A stretch of DNA of 64,000 nt from Paramecium tetraurelia (GCF_000165425.1 NW_001799144.1:66386-130385); one strand, 5' to 3'. Shown: positions 24,366 to 36,541, numbered from the stretch's first letter. Program-made: numbers and translations. Notes: generated by a model not told the origin, from the letters alone.

Positions 24366-25638
24366 TCATTACTCATCAGTCTTTTTGTTTTCTTATTTAT
24401 TTTTCATTTCCAACAACTTTTTCTTGTGTTTTTTCTCCTTTTTTATCTCCTTCTTTATGTACTTCTCCTCTCTATAGTCATCTATTATTCCCAAGACTCT
24501 AGATTTCTTTTCCTCTTTCTACATGATGTCAAATCCCGCCTCTTCAATATCATCATCAAAATCGCTCTACTTTCTTCCCTCCTTTTTTCTAAACATTTAA
24601 ATTCAAGAATTACCTTTGCAACTTTTTTAATTCGCTGACTATTTCATTAGGATCTATCTCCACATCTACACTTTCCGAATCATTAATAAAAGAATCATTC
24701 AAATCATAATCATCATTAACTAAGTTCTTTTGTTTATTGATCTTCTAAATGCTTAAGTCTTTGATTTACGGTTTAATTGGAAAAGGCTTTGATTTTTGAT
24801 TTTACAAATCCTTGATTTTATCCTTTTTCAAAGATTAATTTGGTTATTGACTTTGATGCTTTAAATCCTTCGATTTTCCTTGCTCTTGCTAATCTTTACT
24901 TTTGCTCTTCTTTTTTGTATTGGTTTTGGATGAATTTTATAATAATTGCATTAACTTGAGATCTCCAAGATCCTTCTTAGGTAATTATTATTATGTTGAC
25001 TAATTCGACGGTCCTCCTAAACTTTAAGGCGCTGCTTACTTTGGGATTTCTGAGTGAGTCTTTTTTGTCGATTCCTGCTTCTCATTGTTTTGCTGATTTT
25101 TCTTTTAGATTACAATCTAATTTCCATTCTCATTTATTTCCTCTTCATCTTTTGAAGCAACCTTTTCTTTGATCAAGGGCTTATGTATTTTTAAAGGCTA
25201 ATAAGAAGATTCCTTCTCTTTTTTCTAATTTGGTATTTATTGAGGGTTGGTTTTAATTTGCTTCTAAATATTTTCAAATTTGGATATCTCATGTTTTGAT
25301 TTGACTTTTTCATTCTCCTTTTGCTTAACAACAAGCTCATTTGTTTATTTTTTCTATTCATCATGTTTTTTAGTTATCACATTATTATTTTGTTTATGCC
25401 CATTATGCTCTTTGGTCTTTAATTCGGGAATTTTTTGTTACTACGCCTTAGGAGGTGGATTAGATTTCGAAGTTTTATCAGATTTAGGTTTTGATTCAAG
25501 AATTGCTTACAATTTTAGAAAGTCCTTTTGCACTTCTGAATTATTATTAGGCTTAGTTGAATGGTTGAATTTATTCTAGGCGGTCTTATTCGAATTATCC
25601 CCTGGGGTTGACTTAATAATTTTTTAGATCTCTATCAT
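24366..25638 (-). CDS. SPT2: SPT2 chromatin protein (histone H3-H4 chaperone)
   Basis: 415 residues with one 25-nt intron (24589..24613). Most of the protein is Lys/Gln/Asn/Ser-rich and unstructured. The C-terminal ~110 residues match the SPT2 domain: acidic DDYDLNDSFINDSESVD, then EIVSELKKLQR, then SDFDDDIEEAGFDIMQKEEK and a long basic helix. In yeast and animals this domain binds the H3-H4 tetramer and helps restore nucleosomes during transcription. The first Met (25638) is followed by a disordered stretch, so the start is not proven, but no other in-frame ATG gives a better model. Its start codon is 15 bp from that of YJU2. Confidence 0.8.
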
Positions 25639-25653
25639 TAAAATTATTATTTA
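25639..25653. promoter_or_regulatory. 15-bp gap between divergent start codons
   Basis: The SPT2 (minus) and YJU2 (plus) start codons are separated by only 15 A/T bases. There is no room for separate promoters and 5' UTRs, so control elements must overlap coding sequence or transcripts must have almost no leader. Confidence 0.6.
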
Positions 25654-26575
25654 ATGGCAGAAAGAAAAGTTCTAGTTAAATATTATCCACCTGATTTCGA
25701 TCCTAAGTTACTACCAAACAATCATCGTCCAAAGGGTAAATAGGATAATGTCAGAAATATGCTTCCCATGACTGTCAAATGCAACCATTGTGGGAATTAT
25801 CTCTACATTGGAACTAAATTCAATATGAGAAAGGAGACAGTATGGACAGAAAACTATCTAGGTATTCTGATTCATCGATTCTACTTTAAATGCACGTACA
25901 AAATTAAATATATCCATTAGCTATTGCTATGCTGAAATAACTTTTAAAACTGATCCTCGAAATCATGATTACATAGTTGAAGGAGGAGGAACCAGAAACT
26001 ATGATCCCTACAGAGATGCCAAGGCAGCCGAAGAAGTACTAAAATAAATGAGAGCCAATGAAGAACAAGGCGATTCCATGAAATTCTTAGAGAATAAAAC
26101 CCATGATTCAAAAAAAGAAATGGACATCATGGATGCCATTGATGACACTCACCAACTCAATAGAAGATAAACCTAATTTACTCCTGACATGTTGCTTAAA
26201 TAACTGTTTTATGATTTAGATGCCCTGGAATTATAAGAGGAATGGGAAAAATCAAAAGAATATAAAGAATAATTTAAAGTTAAGAGATTATCCGATGTCA
26301 ATGAAAACGAGTAAATTAATATATTAATATTAAGAGATAAAACTATGCATAGTGTTACTCAGCATTTAAAGTAAGTTGTTGTTCAATCGTAACCAAAATA
26401 AGTGCCATAAGTAGTGAAACTAAAGTATATCAAAAAGTTGATCTGCTGTGAGAAAGAAGGAGAGAAGGTTGCCATACTCAAAGAAGAAGATAACGAAAAT
26501 ATTACTGTTAAGTAGGAGAACTTAAACAAAACTAATCAGACCTTGTCATTAGTGGATGATGATTATTCAGACTGA
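25654..26575 (+). CDS. YJU2: Splicing factor YJU2 (CWC16/CCDC94 family)
   Basis: 298 residues with one 25-nt intron (25896..25920). The N-terminus MAERKVLVKYYPPDFDP is typical of YJU2/CCDC94. Two CxxC pairs, CNHCGNYLY and CTYC, form the family's zinc site, followed by AEITFKTDPRNHDYVVE-like sequence (seen here as EITFKTDPRNHDYIVE) and RNYDPYRDA. The C-terminal half is charged coiled coil. YJU2 joins the NineTeen-associated stage of the spliceosome and promotes the first catalytic step. Together with the LENG1-like gene this window holds two splicing proteins, which fits a genome with very many tiny introns, though their proximity is probably chance. Confidence 0.92.
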
Positions 26576-27233
26576 TCATTTTATATTTTAAGTATTTACC
26601 AATTAACTGGATGGTTATAATAACTAATATTTTGGTCTTCTTAAATAGACATAAAAATGTCGTTTAAATTATTGATCTGATATTTAAATGGTTAATTTAA
26701 ATTATAAAAATTATAATAGTTTAGAATACTCTAGAAATATTAAAATTCAGATATTTCACATTTCTACAAGTCTATAAATGTTAATTATTGCAATCTTAAC
26801 ATCAAACGATCCCACTAATGTTGTAATAACTTCATTTGATTGTTGTTCTAAATTATAAAATCACTGATGCATATACCTTATTCAATATATATCCATTTAT
26901 GATAATATATAGAGAACCTATAAAAATTCTAAAAGTTCACAATTATGAATCAAGAGGATTAGATGATTAGATGCATGCATTCTTTGGATTCTATATATTT
27001 GAAATTTGTACAAATTACAAAAGTTTACATTCTAAAATAAGGGGGAGCTTTTCCTTTTTATTTTATAATCAAGGGCAATAGGATAATTAGGTGTTTGTCA
27101 TTACCAAGGACTTGTCAGTAGGAGGTCGTAAGTAAGATTTTGAAGAATGTTTTTGATTAAAAGTTTTATGTATTATAATCAGTCAATACCAAGGTCCATG
27201 TCATAAATTGCATTTCCCTTGTAATCAGTGGTT
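26576..27233. other. Intergenic, no convincing gene
   Basis: About 660 bp of AT-rich DNA. A plus-strand frame from ~26947 stays open for more than 100 codons, but it runs antisense through the small gene at 27234..27446 and its residue make-up is not protein-like. I saw no RNA gene. Confidence 0.45.
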
Positions 27234-27446
27234 TCAATCAAGAGAATTAAGGAATTCTTCTAAATCATGTATGTCATCAGCAAGGCACTCAATTCCCGAG
27301 AAGTTCTTTATCATAGGATTTTGAGCTTCGGCTCTCAATATTTCAATATAACTAAGATCGTCATCAGTAGAGCAATCTGATCTTGTGCTTTCGATTCTTT
27401 GAATTATGGGTTAAGATATGGTGATTGGTTTGAGAGGCCTTTGCAT
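27234..27446 (-). CDS. Small acidic protein, unknown function
   Basis: 70-residue intronless frame beginning MQRPLKPITISQPIIQRIE and containing DDDLSYIEILRAEAQNP and a short Leu/Asp helix near the end (DDIHDLEEFLNSLD). Codon use and composition look coding, in contrast with the flanks. No family recognised; possibly a short regulatory peptide or the last exon of a longer gene. Confidence 0.5.
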
Positions 27447-27710
27447 AGATAATAAATTAATAATAATGTGTTAATCTTAGTGATGCACTTATTCATAGAT
27501 AGATTATAACTAATTGAACAATCATACAATGAGTGGAAATTCTCCAAGAGTTAACCCTTAGATTTTTAAGTTCCCTCGAAAAATTGAGAGGTATTATTTA
27601 TATACACACATAAAAACTGAATACAAAATTAGAATGTAATTTTAAAATACAATTACAAATATGAATCATAATTTAGAATAAATTGTTATTTAATATGTTT
27701 CTAATAATAA

Positions 27711-28630
27711 TCATAATTATTCCTTCACTCTTTTCTCGATCTCCACCAATACTTCTTCCTCAGTAGCTCCACCCATCAAGAATTCATGCTCTAACAATTT
27801 ATCCAACGATATCCTCTTATTTGGGTCGCTTTCTAACATCGACATTATCAAAGTCTTAAATTCGATTGGAAATTGTTGTTATCTAAAACTTTCGCATTTA
27901 CTCCAGAATAAATCATACTATTTGTTATAGATTAAGGCCCACCATCCATCTCTCGCATTGGGATCATTTGTTTAAAATGGGGGGAAACCCATCGCTATTA
28001 TAAACAATACGACTCCCAAAGCAAATATATCACATTTAAATAGATTCATTGTTTCATTGATGTATAATTCTGGGGCCGTGTATCCAGGAGTACCTCCAGC
28101 AGGCCTTAAATTTGAATTTGAGAGTCTTGCAAATCCAAAATCACACAATTTGAGATTATAATCAGCGGCAATCAAAATGTTTTCTGGCTTTATGTCACAA
28201 TGAGCAATCCCAGCAGTATGAAGAGTTCCTAAGACTTTAATTAGATAGCCTGACAGAGTCTTTGCTAAAGGGAATGGGAAAGGTCCCTTTTTTAATATCT
28301 TTAAAAATGTGTCATTTGGCATGTACTCCAAAAGAACACAAGTATAATCTTCAGAATGTCCCTTCAATAGTACTGTTCCTGGATTATCAATGCGTTTAAG
28401 TATTTGTATTTCGTTCGCTAAATAACATGTAAAAAAACCTAGAGATTTATGATATGATCTTGTGACAGATTGGTCAAGACTTTCAAAGCAAACATTTCAC
28501 CTGTCTTTTTGTGCATAGCCAAATAGACTCTTGCATCATGTCCTTAACCCAAAGGAGGGTTTAAGTTGACTACGAAACATTTTTAGAAATCTTGTTAAGT
28601 AAAAACAAAAACATTGTTTCCCATTTACAT
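27711..28630 (-). CDS. Serine/threonine protein kinase (one junction unresolved)
   Basis: A kinase domain fills the protein. Key elements: glycine loop region NPPLGQGHDARVYLAM, ATP lysine in FALKVL, catalytic loop HCDIKPENIL, DFG in LCDFGFARL, APE in GYTAPELY, and C-lobe DIFALGVVLF. The C-terminus continues to SLDKLLEHEFLM and ends ...KRVKEQL. Near 28420-28470, between FALKVL and NEIQILKRID, the two frames cannot be joined by any single GT-AG intron; a 21-nt GT-AG stretch there keeps frame and does not help. Two in-frame ATGs (28630 and 28624) are possible; the second gives MGNN, a potential myristoylation signal. The catalytic residues suggest an active kinase of CAMK-like type. Confidence 0.75.
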
Positions 28631-28761
28631 TGTATTCTCAATATTTAATCTAATTAATGATTATCAAAATTAAATTAAACATATTAACATGAACATATCT
28701 TCTAAAATTATATATATAAAATATTTCAATATAAATTAACATGTAGTAAAAATACTCAATC

Positions 28762-30633
28762 TCAGCACCTTTCAAAATATTTATATAAATCCTCCAATCT
28801 TAGCACTACCTGAACATCATTTTATATTACTGCAACACTGTACTTTTTGAAAAAAGGCAGTACAAAATCTCTGACGAATTCATTACTGTAATTTAATAAA
28901 GACAGGTATTCAGCCAACTAAATAGTGGTCTCAATATCATTATCATTAATCTGCAAAAAATATTCTTATGAATTTAAACAAATTATTCTTAATAAAGAAT
29001 CTGGTTATCTCTCTATTAATAGGACTCCTTCCGGTAATTCTCCTTGCATTATTTAAACAATAACCATATTAAATATCATCGGAATTATATTAATTAGACA
29101 GAGTTTAGTATCATTTTAAATTAGTAATTGTTGTTAATCTTATAATAATCCAACAAAGGAGATATTCTTATAAAATTCTTAAGTTTCTTTATGATGCTTT
29201 TTCTATAAAATATTAAATAATTCTAATTAAGATTCAACAGAAAGTTTAAAGCGTTGTGTTCTAGAAACCTATATTTGCTGTTTTTCTTCTTAAATTTTAG
29301 ATCCTTAATTTGTTTAAATTATTTTAACACTTTCATTTTTGCTTAATTCATCATCCAATTTTGGGTTCTCGTGTTTTATATTTATACTTTCATCTATTAT
29401 TGAATTGCTTTCTTCTTCAATTTTTTAGGATTATGTATTTGGTATCATGCTGTGTAAACTCTAAGACAATTAGGCCTGTGATTTTTTTGCAAATTACTAT
29501 AATAAGGTCTACGTCTTTGGATCAATCCTGACCTTTTCTTTTTAATATAGTTGCTGATTCTAAAGTGATTACTTGAAGCTAAAACTATTCTTTTTCTGCT
29601 CCTCCTAAGACTTTGGTTAGAAAAGCACAGTCTGTACTAATTTCACTGTTTATTATGGAGATAACTCCTATTTTAATTTTTCTGATATTTCAGTACTAAT
29701 TTCATCCTCATTCAAGAACCTTACTATTTTTTTATTTGGATGAACATTTGGATCTATGTCCTTTGGCTATAATTTTATGCTCAAATAAACATAGTATCCT
29801 CCATCTTCGACTCTTAAGCACAAGTAGCAATCCTAATAGGCCTGAGTGATTTTCTTTTTTAGAGTATCGCAATCGACAAATCTGTCATTTATGAATAGAC
29901 ATAATTCCCTCTTATATTTAACAGAACTCAATTTTGTAAATATCAGATGAGATTCATATTTATATATATCAGAACTAAATGATTTCTCTTAAATGCATGT
30001 TTAGTTAATCTTCATAATAGATGAAATTGTATCCAATCTACTGAAAGATGAGAACTCACATTTATTCTCATAAAATAATTTGAACTAAACTTAAGAGTGA
30101 TGAAGACTCAAGCTCTAAATTAATTGCAATATTGATTTTTTCTCTTCTGATTTATTCAAAGCTTACCTCCTTTTTTCCAAATTATAAAATAATTACGCTA
30201 TTTAAATTTCTGTGCCATCTGAGCATCCGATAGGACTCATACTCAACAGTTTCTAACTATTGTATGTGCCTTTATATCCTAAAACTTGATCTTTTCTTTT
30301 AGAGATCACTGTCATTTCAGAAACAAATGAAATTGAAGCCAGGGCCTCTCCTCTGAATCCAAATGAGAATAATTGAAACAAATCTTCAGCAGCTCGAATC
30401 TTACTTGTAGCATATCTTTCACATAATAATTCATAGTCTTCCTTCATAATTCCATCTCCATTATCAATAATTCTGATTAGATCTAATCCTGCATTATTTA
30501 AATAAATGGTGATGTTTTATGCATGGGCATCTATTGAATTTTCAACCATTTCTTTTACAACTGAATAGGGTCTTTAAACTACTTCCCCTGCTGCAATTTT
30601 ATTAATTACTTCTTAAGGTAATTTTTTAATCAT
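28762..30633 (-). CDS. MLH1: DNA mismatch-repair protein MLH1
   Basis: 623 residues with no intron. The N-terminal GHKL ATPase is clear: INKIAAGEVVQRPYSVVKEM, IIDNGDGI, then TSKIRAAEDL and FGFRGEALASISF. The MutL transducer domain has CLFINDRFVDCD and PNVHPNKKIVRFL. The C-terminal part is shortened and Gln/Lys-rich compared with animal MLH1, but the protein ends DLYKYFERC, keeping the FERC terminus that marks MLH1 rather than PMS1/PMS2; in yeast this tail completes the endonuclease site of the partner. It acts in the nucleus as a MutL heterodimer in mismatch repair and in meiosis. Confidence 0.93.
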
Positions 30634-30736
30634 AGTATTATTTATAATTAATTGTTTTTACTTTTATTGATTAACATTGAAATTAATTCAATATTTAATT
30701 ACACTAAAAATAGATGTTGTTTATTTTAATAATAAG

Positions 30737-31060
30737 ATGAGATTATAAGGTATACAAATCATTCTTAATCTTAGAGTTACAAATTAGAAGATAATTGTAA
30801 AGGATTACTAAATCAACAAGGAATTATCGGAGGAATTATCATAAGCAACAGATCCAATACCTAACCTAATTAAAATGAATTAACTAAGATGGGTATATTT
30901 GAGAAACTCATCGATTAGATTTATTTAAAACTTGATTCAATCATTAACTTCAACTTCTAATAAATCTCAAAGAAGTCAACATTTATAGAAATGTATTAAA
31001 ATTTAATTTAGAAATAAGGTCTTCAATTTTAATGACTAACATTAATTTTCGATTCTTTGA
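30737..31060 (+). CDS. Possible small gene, structure unsure
   Basis: From the ATG at 30737 a frame of up to about 110 codons stays open; it contains the coding-like block NKELSEELSQATDPIPNL. A good candidate intron lies inside it (GTATAC...TTAG near 30750) and another near 30888; removing either truncates the protein, so the true model is unclear. No homology recognised. The end coordinate is approximate. Confidence 0.3.
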
Positions 31061-31292
31061 TAGATGAACTAAGAAACTTGAAGAAGACTGTCTTGAAGTA
31101 ACTCATTTTTATATGATTTACAATAGATATAGAACATAATAATTTTTTAGAGAAAGAAAAACTGTAATGACATAGTAGTATTAATTCAATTAGTTTATAA
31201 AAAAAAATAAGTTTTTTAATACTTGTGCATAGTGGTGAATTTGGCATTATGAATGATTGATATTTTTGTATAGAAAGATATAAAGTTAAAAC

Positions 31293-32388
31293 TCAGCAAA
31301 GTTTATGAGTGCTAACCCTCTATTTTGAGACTGGCTCAGTTGGCACGTGTTTCGACCCGAATGTGCATTTGCCCAATGGAGAATTTAAAGGTGATGTCAT
31401 AGGCGATCCAAAGGGCGAACCAAAGGCAGTCCTCAATGGAGATCCCATTGGAGATCCCAATAAAGTAGTCTTTTGAGGAGATCCTAATTTGTCTGTAATT
31501 CCAGAAAGACTTCTACAAGTGTTTATTGTTAATCCGTTATTTCTCTAAAATTTTTTGATCCATGAACTAGAAAGCAAGTCTGAAGTCGAAGGTCTTTTGT
31601 AGGTTTCCACTTCTAACATCTATTTCATTAGTTATTTGCATTCTTCGCTAATTCCATGTTTGATAAAAAATTATCCATTTTTAGGAAGATCATTATGAAG
31701 CATTTCCTTAAAAGATAAAAAGATTTAAATACATAGAGGACTATTCCCAAACTCCAAATATCTAATTTTTCATTTTAAAAACCATTTTTTATCACTTCTG
31801 GGGGCATATATTCTAGTGTACCACAAATTTAAGGTGCCACGTAACCCATCGAAATAGATGTGCTCCATGTAAAATCCGCCAATTTAATCTGATCTTCATG
31901 GGTTAAAAGTAGGTTGGATAACTAAGTTAAATATATCAGGTTACTTTGATATCTCTATGAAGAACATTCTTTGAATGTAAATATTGAACAGCTTATACTA
32001 TTTGGACAAAGTATTTATAAGCCTTTTCCTCTCTTAATGGCCCGCTTAGCTGGATATTGGTGAATAAACATCCTCCATTGCAATATTCGAGTAACATATA
32101 TAAGTATTCGTTATCTTCAAAAGCATCGACCATCGAAACAATATTAGGATGAGATAACTTTGATTGTATATTTATTTCATTCCTCAAATTCACTATATCA
32201 GTTAGACTGAGTGATTTTTTGCTTATCTTAAATAATGAAAATTCACTTTTTACAATTTTTGCAGCAAACTAGTTAACAGAATTTACAGCCTATGCTAATA
32301 AAACAACCCCGTAAGCTCCTTTTCCAAGGACCTTATCATAAATTATATATGTTGCTTTGGTGCCTTTCACTTAAAATTATTAACTCAT
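31293..32388 (-). CDS. Protein kinase with DFT motif and Ser-Pro-rich tail
   Basis: 348 residues after introns 31922..31944 and 31707..31732. The kinase domain has GAYGVVLLAQA (glycine loop), AAKIV (ATP lysine), a helix C in NLRNEINIQSKLSHPNIV, HRDIKLSNLL (catalytic loop) and GTLEYMPPEV. The metal-binding motif is DFT (in LADFTWS) rather than DFG. The kinase order and the PNIV/LLEYCNGG blocks recall Aurora/PLK-type or NEK-type kinases, but I cannot choose. The C-terminal ~70 residues carry about eight Ser-Pro pairs in a GSP-rich run, an array typical of proline-directed phosphorylation sites. Confidence 0.82.
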
Positions 32389-32835
32389 AATAATGAATTT
32401 AATCCTTAACATCTCATTTAAGAAATAAAGCAGAAAAAAACTGTGCGTTTTTCTATAAATTTATTATATTGACAATTAAATTCACCTGGTTAAAATTCTT
32501 TAAATTTTTTTTAATTTCTCTTTTAGGTAAGTTCGCTGGCCTTACCATCACAACTGCCATCTAACCGTAAAGAAAATTATTTTCTGTATCTTCCTTTTTT
32601 GTATATATTTAGGGGAAAATTATATTTATATATATTAATTCAATCTACATATTTAGAGGGGAAAACCATCCACAGTCCTTCTCAAAAATTCATTTTAAAG
32701 TTAACTTTCTTTAATTTATTAGTTACATTACCTGCTTCAGATTTGTAAATTAATAAAGTTAATAAATTTATTTAAATTTACTTCTTTTTCATTTTAAAAT
32801 AAAAAATCATTTTTATTATCTTTTAATATCTACCA

Positions 32836-33354
32836 TCAAATTTGAAATAATTGAATCAAAAAAATTCTTTTCTGCCTAATGTTGTTCTTACTTTAAACAA
32901 AGTCTTCTGTCTGAATATAAATCATATCATCAGAATTACTTTTTCAATTTAAATTAATTTTAAATGATTCTCCTGATGTTCCTCAGCTTATATAGATTTA
33001 GAAATTTTATTGATGAATTGAAAAATCTCTAGATCTAAAAGTTAGTTCAAATATCAATTTTAGTTTTACTATTAAATTGCATTTATTTGTTATATTGGTT
33101 TTCTAATTATTGAATTTTTACTTAATCGTATCCTTTAAGTTCATTTATAAACATGATTTTTAATTTTTAATTCTTGAATAACTACTCATAAACGCTATCC
33201 TTTGTTTTCCCATGTCAAATTCTATCGTAATTTTCTGCTTTTATGATTCATTTAATTTTTTTTAAATAGATACATCTTTCATAATACTTATAAATTAATA
33301 TTTTCTATTAATCAAATTCATAAATTTCTTAAAACGCTCGTCAACTTCAACCAT
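32836..33354 (-). CDS. Possible coiled-coil gene, exon joins unresolved
   Basis: Several minus-strand frames look coding: an N-terminal block beginning MVEVDERFKKFMNLINRKY, a middle block with QLENQYNKQMQFNSKTKID, and a C-terminal block with EIFQFINKISKS that needs a 29-nt intron before its final exon. I could not join all three with GT-AG introns of normal size. Either additional introns were missed or the gene is damaged. Composition (Lys, Gln, Asn) suggests coiled coil. Bounds are approximate. Confidence 0.35.
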
Positions 33355-33620
33355 TTCCTTATAATTAATGATAGCAATTATTAAAAATTTTAATTTTAAT
33401 AATTAATTAATTTCATTTATGCTTTTGAGAATAGAAAACAAATTGACCATGAATTAACTCAAATATCTTCAAATAAATCCTATAAAATTATCGTTAATTA
33501 TAGCTTAATATCCTTTTATAATGATTAAAACAAAGCCAAGTATCATAGTTTAGAACTAGAATAAAAAAAATAAATTATTATAAATAATACTTTATTGAAT
33601 ATATTGATAATACTGCTAAA

Positions 33621-35270
33621 TCATTAAATTTACTGCTATTACTTATACTTCATTAGGAGATTTTGCAAGTAAATTTATTAGCTGATTGTAGATCTTTGTA
33701 GATATCTTTCAATTTCTTAAGGCTCTGTAATTTCACTCAAACCCAGATAGAATTTCATTGGAAAGAAAAATAAATTAACAGATTATTTGTCAGCTAAATA
33801 ATATTCAATATTCTAAGCAATTAACAATCTTAAACTAATTTATGCAGCAATTTTTTGAGTTAGGTTATTATTTTGAAGAACTTATAAGAATTATTATATT
33901 TAATTTTGTAACGTAGTCTTTAAAAATTTTGCAGGGAGGCGATCAGAAATTTTGCTTATATCTGAATAATTATTTTTTATTTAGCCTAATAAATTCTAAA
34001 TATGATTTAATTCTGATGTAAATAATATGCTTTTAATGTTTTTAATATTATTTATTAGTAAATCGATTATTTACTCAATTTTTACAAATAAATATTTATC
34101 TAAAATCATAAGTTCTGTTCCGTTTGTTAAAGAAGCAATTAGTTATCTTAAATTAATTAAAAATGAGATTTAATAAAGCTGAAAGTTGACATTTTAGCAT
34201 AAATTAATGTTTTATTAGATTTAATTTTCTTTATGCACTATTTGTAATTTATAAATTGACTCAATTTATTAAACATTTTGAGTGTAAGCATATTTTAATT
34301 CTTTTTTATTAATGATTCTTCTACTAGCATGAAGCAAATTCTCATAGTATATTTATTTTTTATCAAGTGATTTTGATTTGACATTTTTTTATCTTGTTCT
34401 ATTTGGAGGGTCTCTTTGCTCACTTTTTGAATTAATCTTTATAGATATGTGAGTTATATCATTTTCATAGAATCTCAATATTTCATCTAATTTTGCTTTG
34501 TGTTGAGGTAACAAACTAGAATATCATATATTAAAATACTCTTTCAAGTTAAGAATTACTGCTTAATATGATTCTACTCTAGCTTCAGCATCAAAAATTA
34601 AAAGTAATTACAAAATTACCGAAATTTTAGGATCTACAAAATTGCTATATAAATTTTCAAACGTATTATTCTGCATGGAAGTTCTTATGAAATTTTTATA
34701 TTGAGATAATTAATCTGGATACTTGAATTAGGAAATCGGTTTCTTAAAAGTTAATTCGTAGAGAATCATCCCTATAAGCCAGATATCACTACTGATTTAG
34801 ACCTTATCCTCGAATATAGTTTCAGGAGCTAATTGTATTAGTTCATCCTTATTCATTAAATTATGACTAAATCCATATCTATAAATCTTTATCTTAGAAT
34901 TTGGATCTATCTCTATTGCTGATGTAGATAAGCATCTTCCTAATAAAAATCTCTTATGTAATTCATAACATGTCTCCAATAATTGGAATAGAATATATAA
35001 TTAATTGAGCTAATTATTATTTCTTATTGCTGCATTAAGTAACTATTATTTTTCATAGCTTAATGTTATAGTCCCTATCCTAAAATCAACAGAAACTATT
35101 TATGCTAATGCAGTTTGATGTATTTAAGATGCATTAAGATCCCATTCAAATGCATCTTTACAATCAGTATTTTATTGAATTTGATACTCTAAAAGTAATT
35201 CATTATTAGGCATCCTTTTCAATATAGTATTATTAATTTATGAGGGTAATATTGGTAAGACTTGATTCAT
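33621..35270 (-). CDS. Kinase-like (pseudokinase) coiled-coil protein
   Basis: 541 residues with one 24-nt intron (34516..34539) that contains an in-frame TGA and so must be spliced. The N-terminal ~230 residues retain a kinase C-lobe fold: QLAPETIF (APE-like) followed by SSDIWLIGMILYELTFKKP. The glycine loop, catalytic HRD and DFG cannot be found, so it is probably a pseudokinase. The remaining ~300 residues are Asn/Gln/Lys-rich helix. The start codon lies 66 bp from the divergent duplicated gene at 35337. Other Paramecium genes combine such degraded kinase domains with coiled coils; function unknown. Confidence 0.6.
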
Positions 35271-35319
35271 AATTGTATCCTTTATTCCGATTTTATTTTT
35301 TTTAATAGAAATAATTTCA

Positions 35320-36506
35320 TAAAAATATTTTGAAATATGAATAGGTTTAAGATAAAAACCCATCAATTTTATAGGAAGAGTGAGATTGATATTGATTATC
35401 TGATGGCTACATTACCTGATGGTGTAAAAATTGTAAGTTCAGAAGAAGAAGAGAGGAATGACATAATTAAATTAGAATTTGATAGAGTCAATTGTTTTCC
35501 TTTAAGCGAATTCATTTCATATAGTGTATTTCATATAGAATTACATATTAGGAAACTATTATTTTTAGATTGTAACACGGATAAGTATTTACACTTATTG
35601 AAAAATTGATATTTCTAATAGAAAAACTAAATTATGAAAATGGAAAAATCAATTAATATCACATTTGGTTAATATTCAATTAAGAAAATAACCAAAAATT
35701 AGAACTATTTAAACGATCTATTTTAGACTATAAATTATTTTATTCTTTTCCTCTATTAAACAAAAATAAAGAAGATAAAATCTAAATTATTGAACTAATT
35801 ACTTAAATTTTCAAATTTTGTCAAGATATTCCGTAAGCTTTTCATTTTTTTGAATCAAACAAACCTTACAAAATTTATGAAAAAGAACTTTAATAAGGAT
35901 TTCAATAATTTAAATACAAATTTATTGATTATTGCCAAAATATAAAAAATATTGATTAAAAAACTTAAGTTGATCTAAATATTGACGTATCTGATGAGTT
36001 GGTACAAAATCCAGATGATTTAAAGAAGGTTGATCAGTTCATTCAATTTTATATTAAATAAAAACATGATTTAACATCTTTAGAAGCTATTTTAACAGAG
36101 TTATTCAAATAATATCAATTAGAAAAAGGGTTCCTATCTTTAGGTATGCATAAAAAATAAAATGTTTCAAATTATAAATTAGATGAGTTGAAGAAAATCT
36201 TTGAATTTAAATAAGAATAATAATTGATTAATTTAATATAAGAAACCTTTGAAAGCTTGAATCAAACATAAGATATATTAAAGAATTCTATTAAATATGA
36301 AGAATATCCATTAAATTCATATGAATTAAAAGATTTATATGAATCTGCTGCTATTATCTATTTTAAACATTAAGGATAATTTAATTCTTTTGATTTATTC
36401 ATTCAAATTGTAGAACAAATTAACAAAAAACAACTCATTTTTGAAAATAAGTTCTTTTATATTATAAAGCCTATTATTTCTGAATACTACTATTCAATTA
36501 TGGAGT
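35320..36506 (+). repeat. Left arm of inverted gene duplication
   Basis: About 1.2 kb that matches, in reverse orientation, 40610..41799. Identity is very high by eye through the whole gene including the intron. It begins about 17 bp before the start codon and stops about 35 bp before the end of the coding region, after which the two copies differ completely. No transposase, terminal repeats or target duplications were seen at the edges. Confidence 0.85.
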
Positions 36507-36541
36507 TATAAGTTTTAGAATTGATATCTGAATTAATTTGA
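35337..36541 (+). CDS. Unknown protein, paralogue A of an inverted pair
   Basis: 392 residues with one 26-nt intron (35526..35551). The protein begins MNRFKIKTHQFYRKSEIDID and is mainly helical, with blocks SILDYKLFYSFPLLNKN, VDQFIQFYIKQKHDLTS and LYESAAIIYFKHQGQFNS. No signal peptide, membrane segment or known catalytic motif. Its twin at 40578..41782 has exactly the same intron position and total length but a different last dozen residues. Both frames are intact, so selection or a very recent copying event is likely. Confidence 0.7.

Noticed and set aside
26947-27430. Long plus-strand frame in the gap after YJU2
   Set aside because: It survives only because TGA is rare in AT-rich DNA, has unprotein-like composition and runs antisense to a better small gene.
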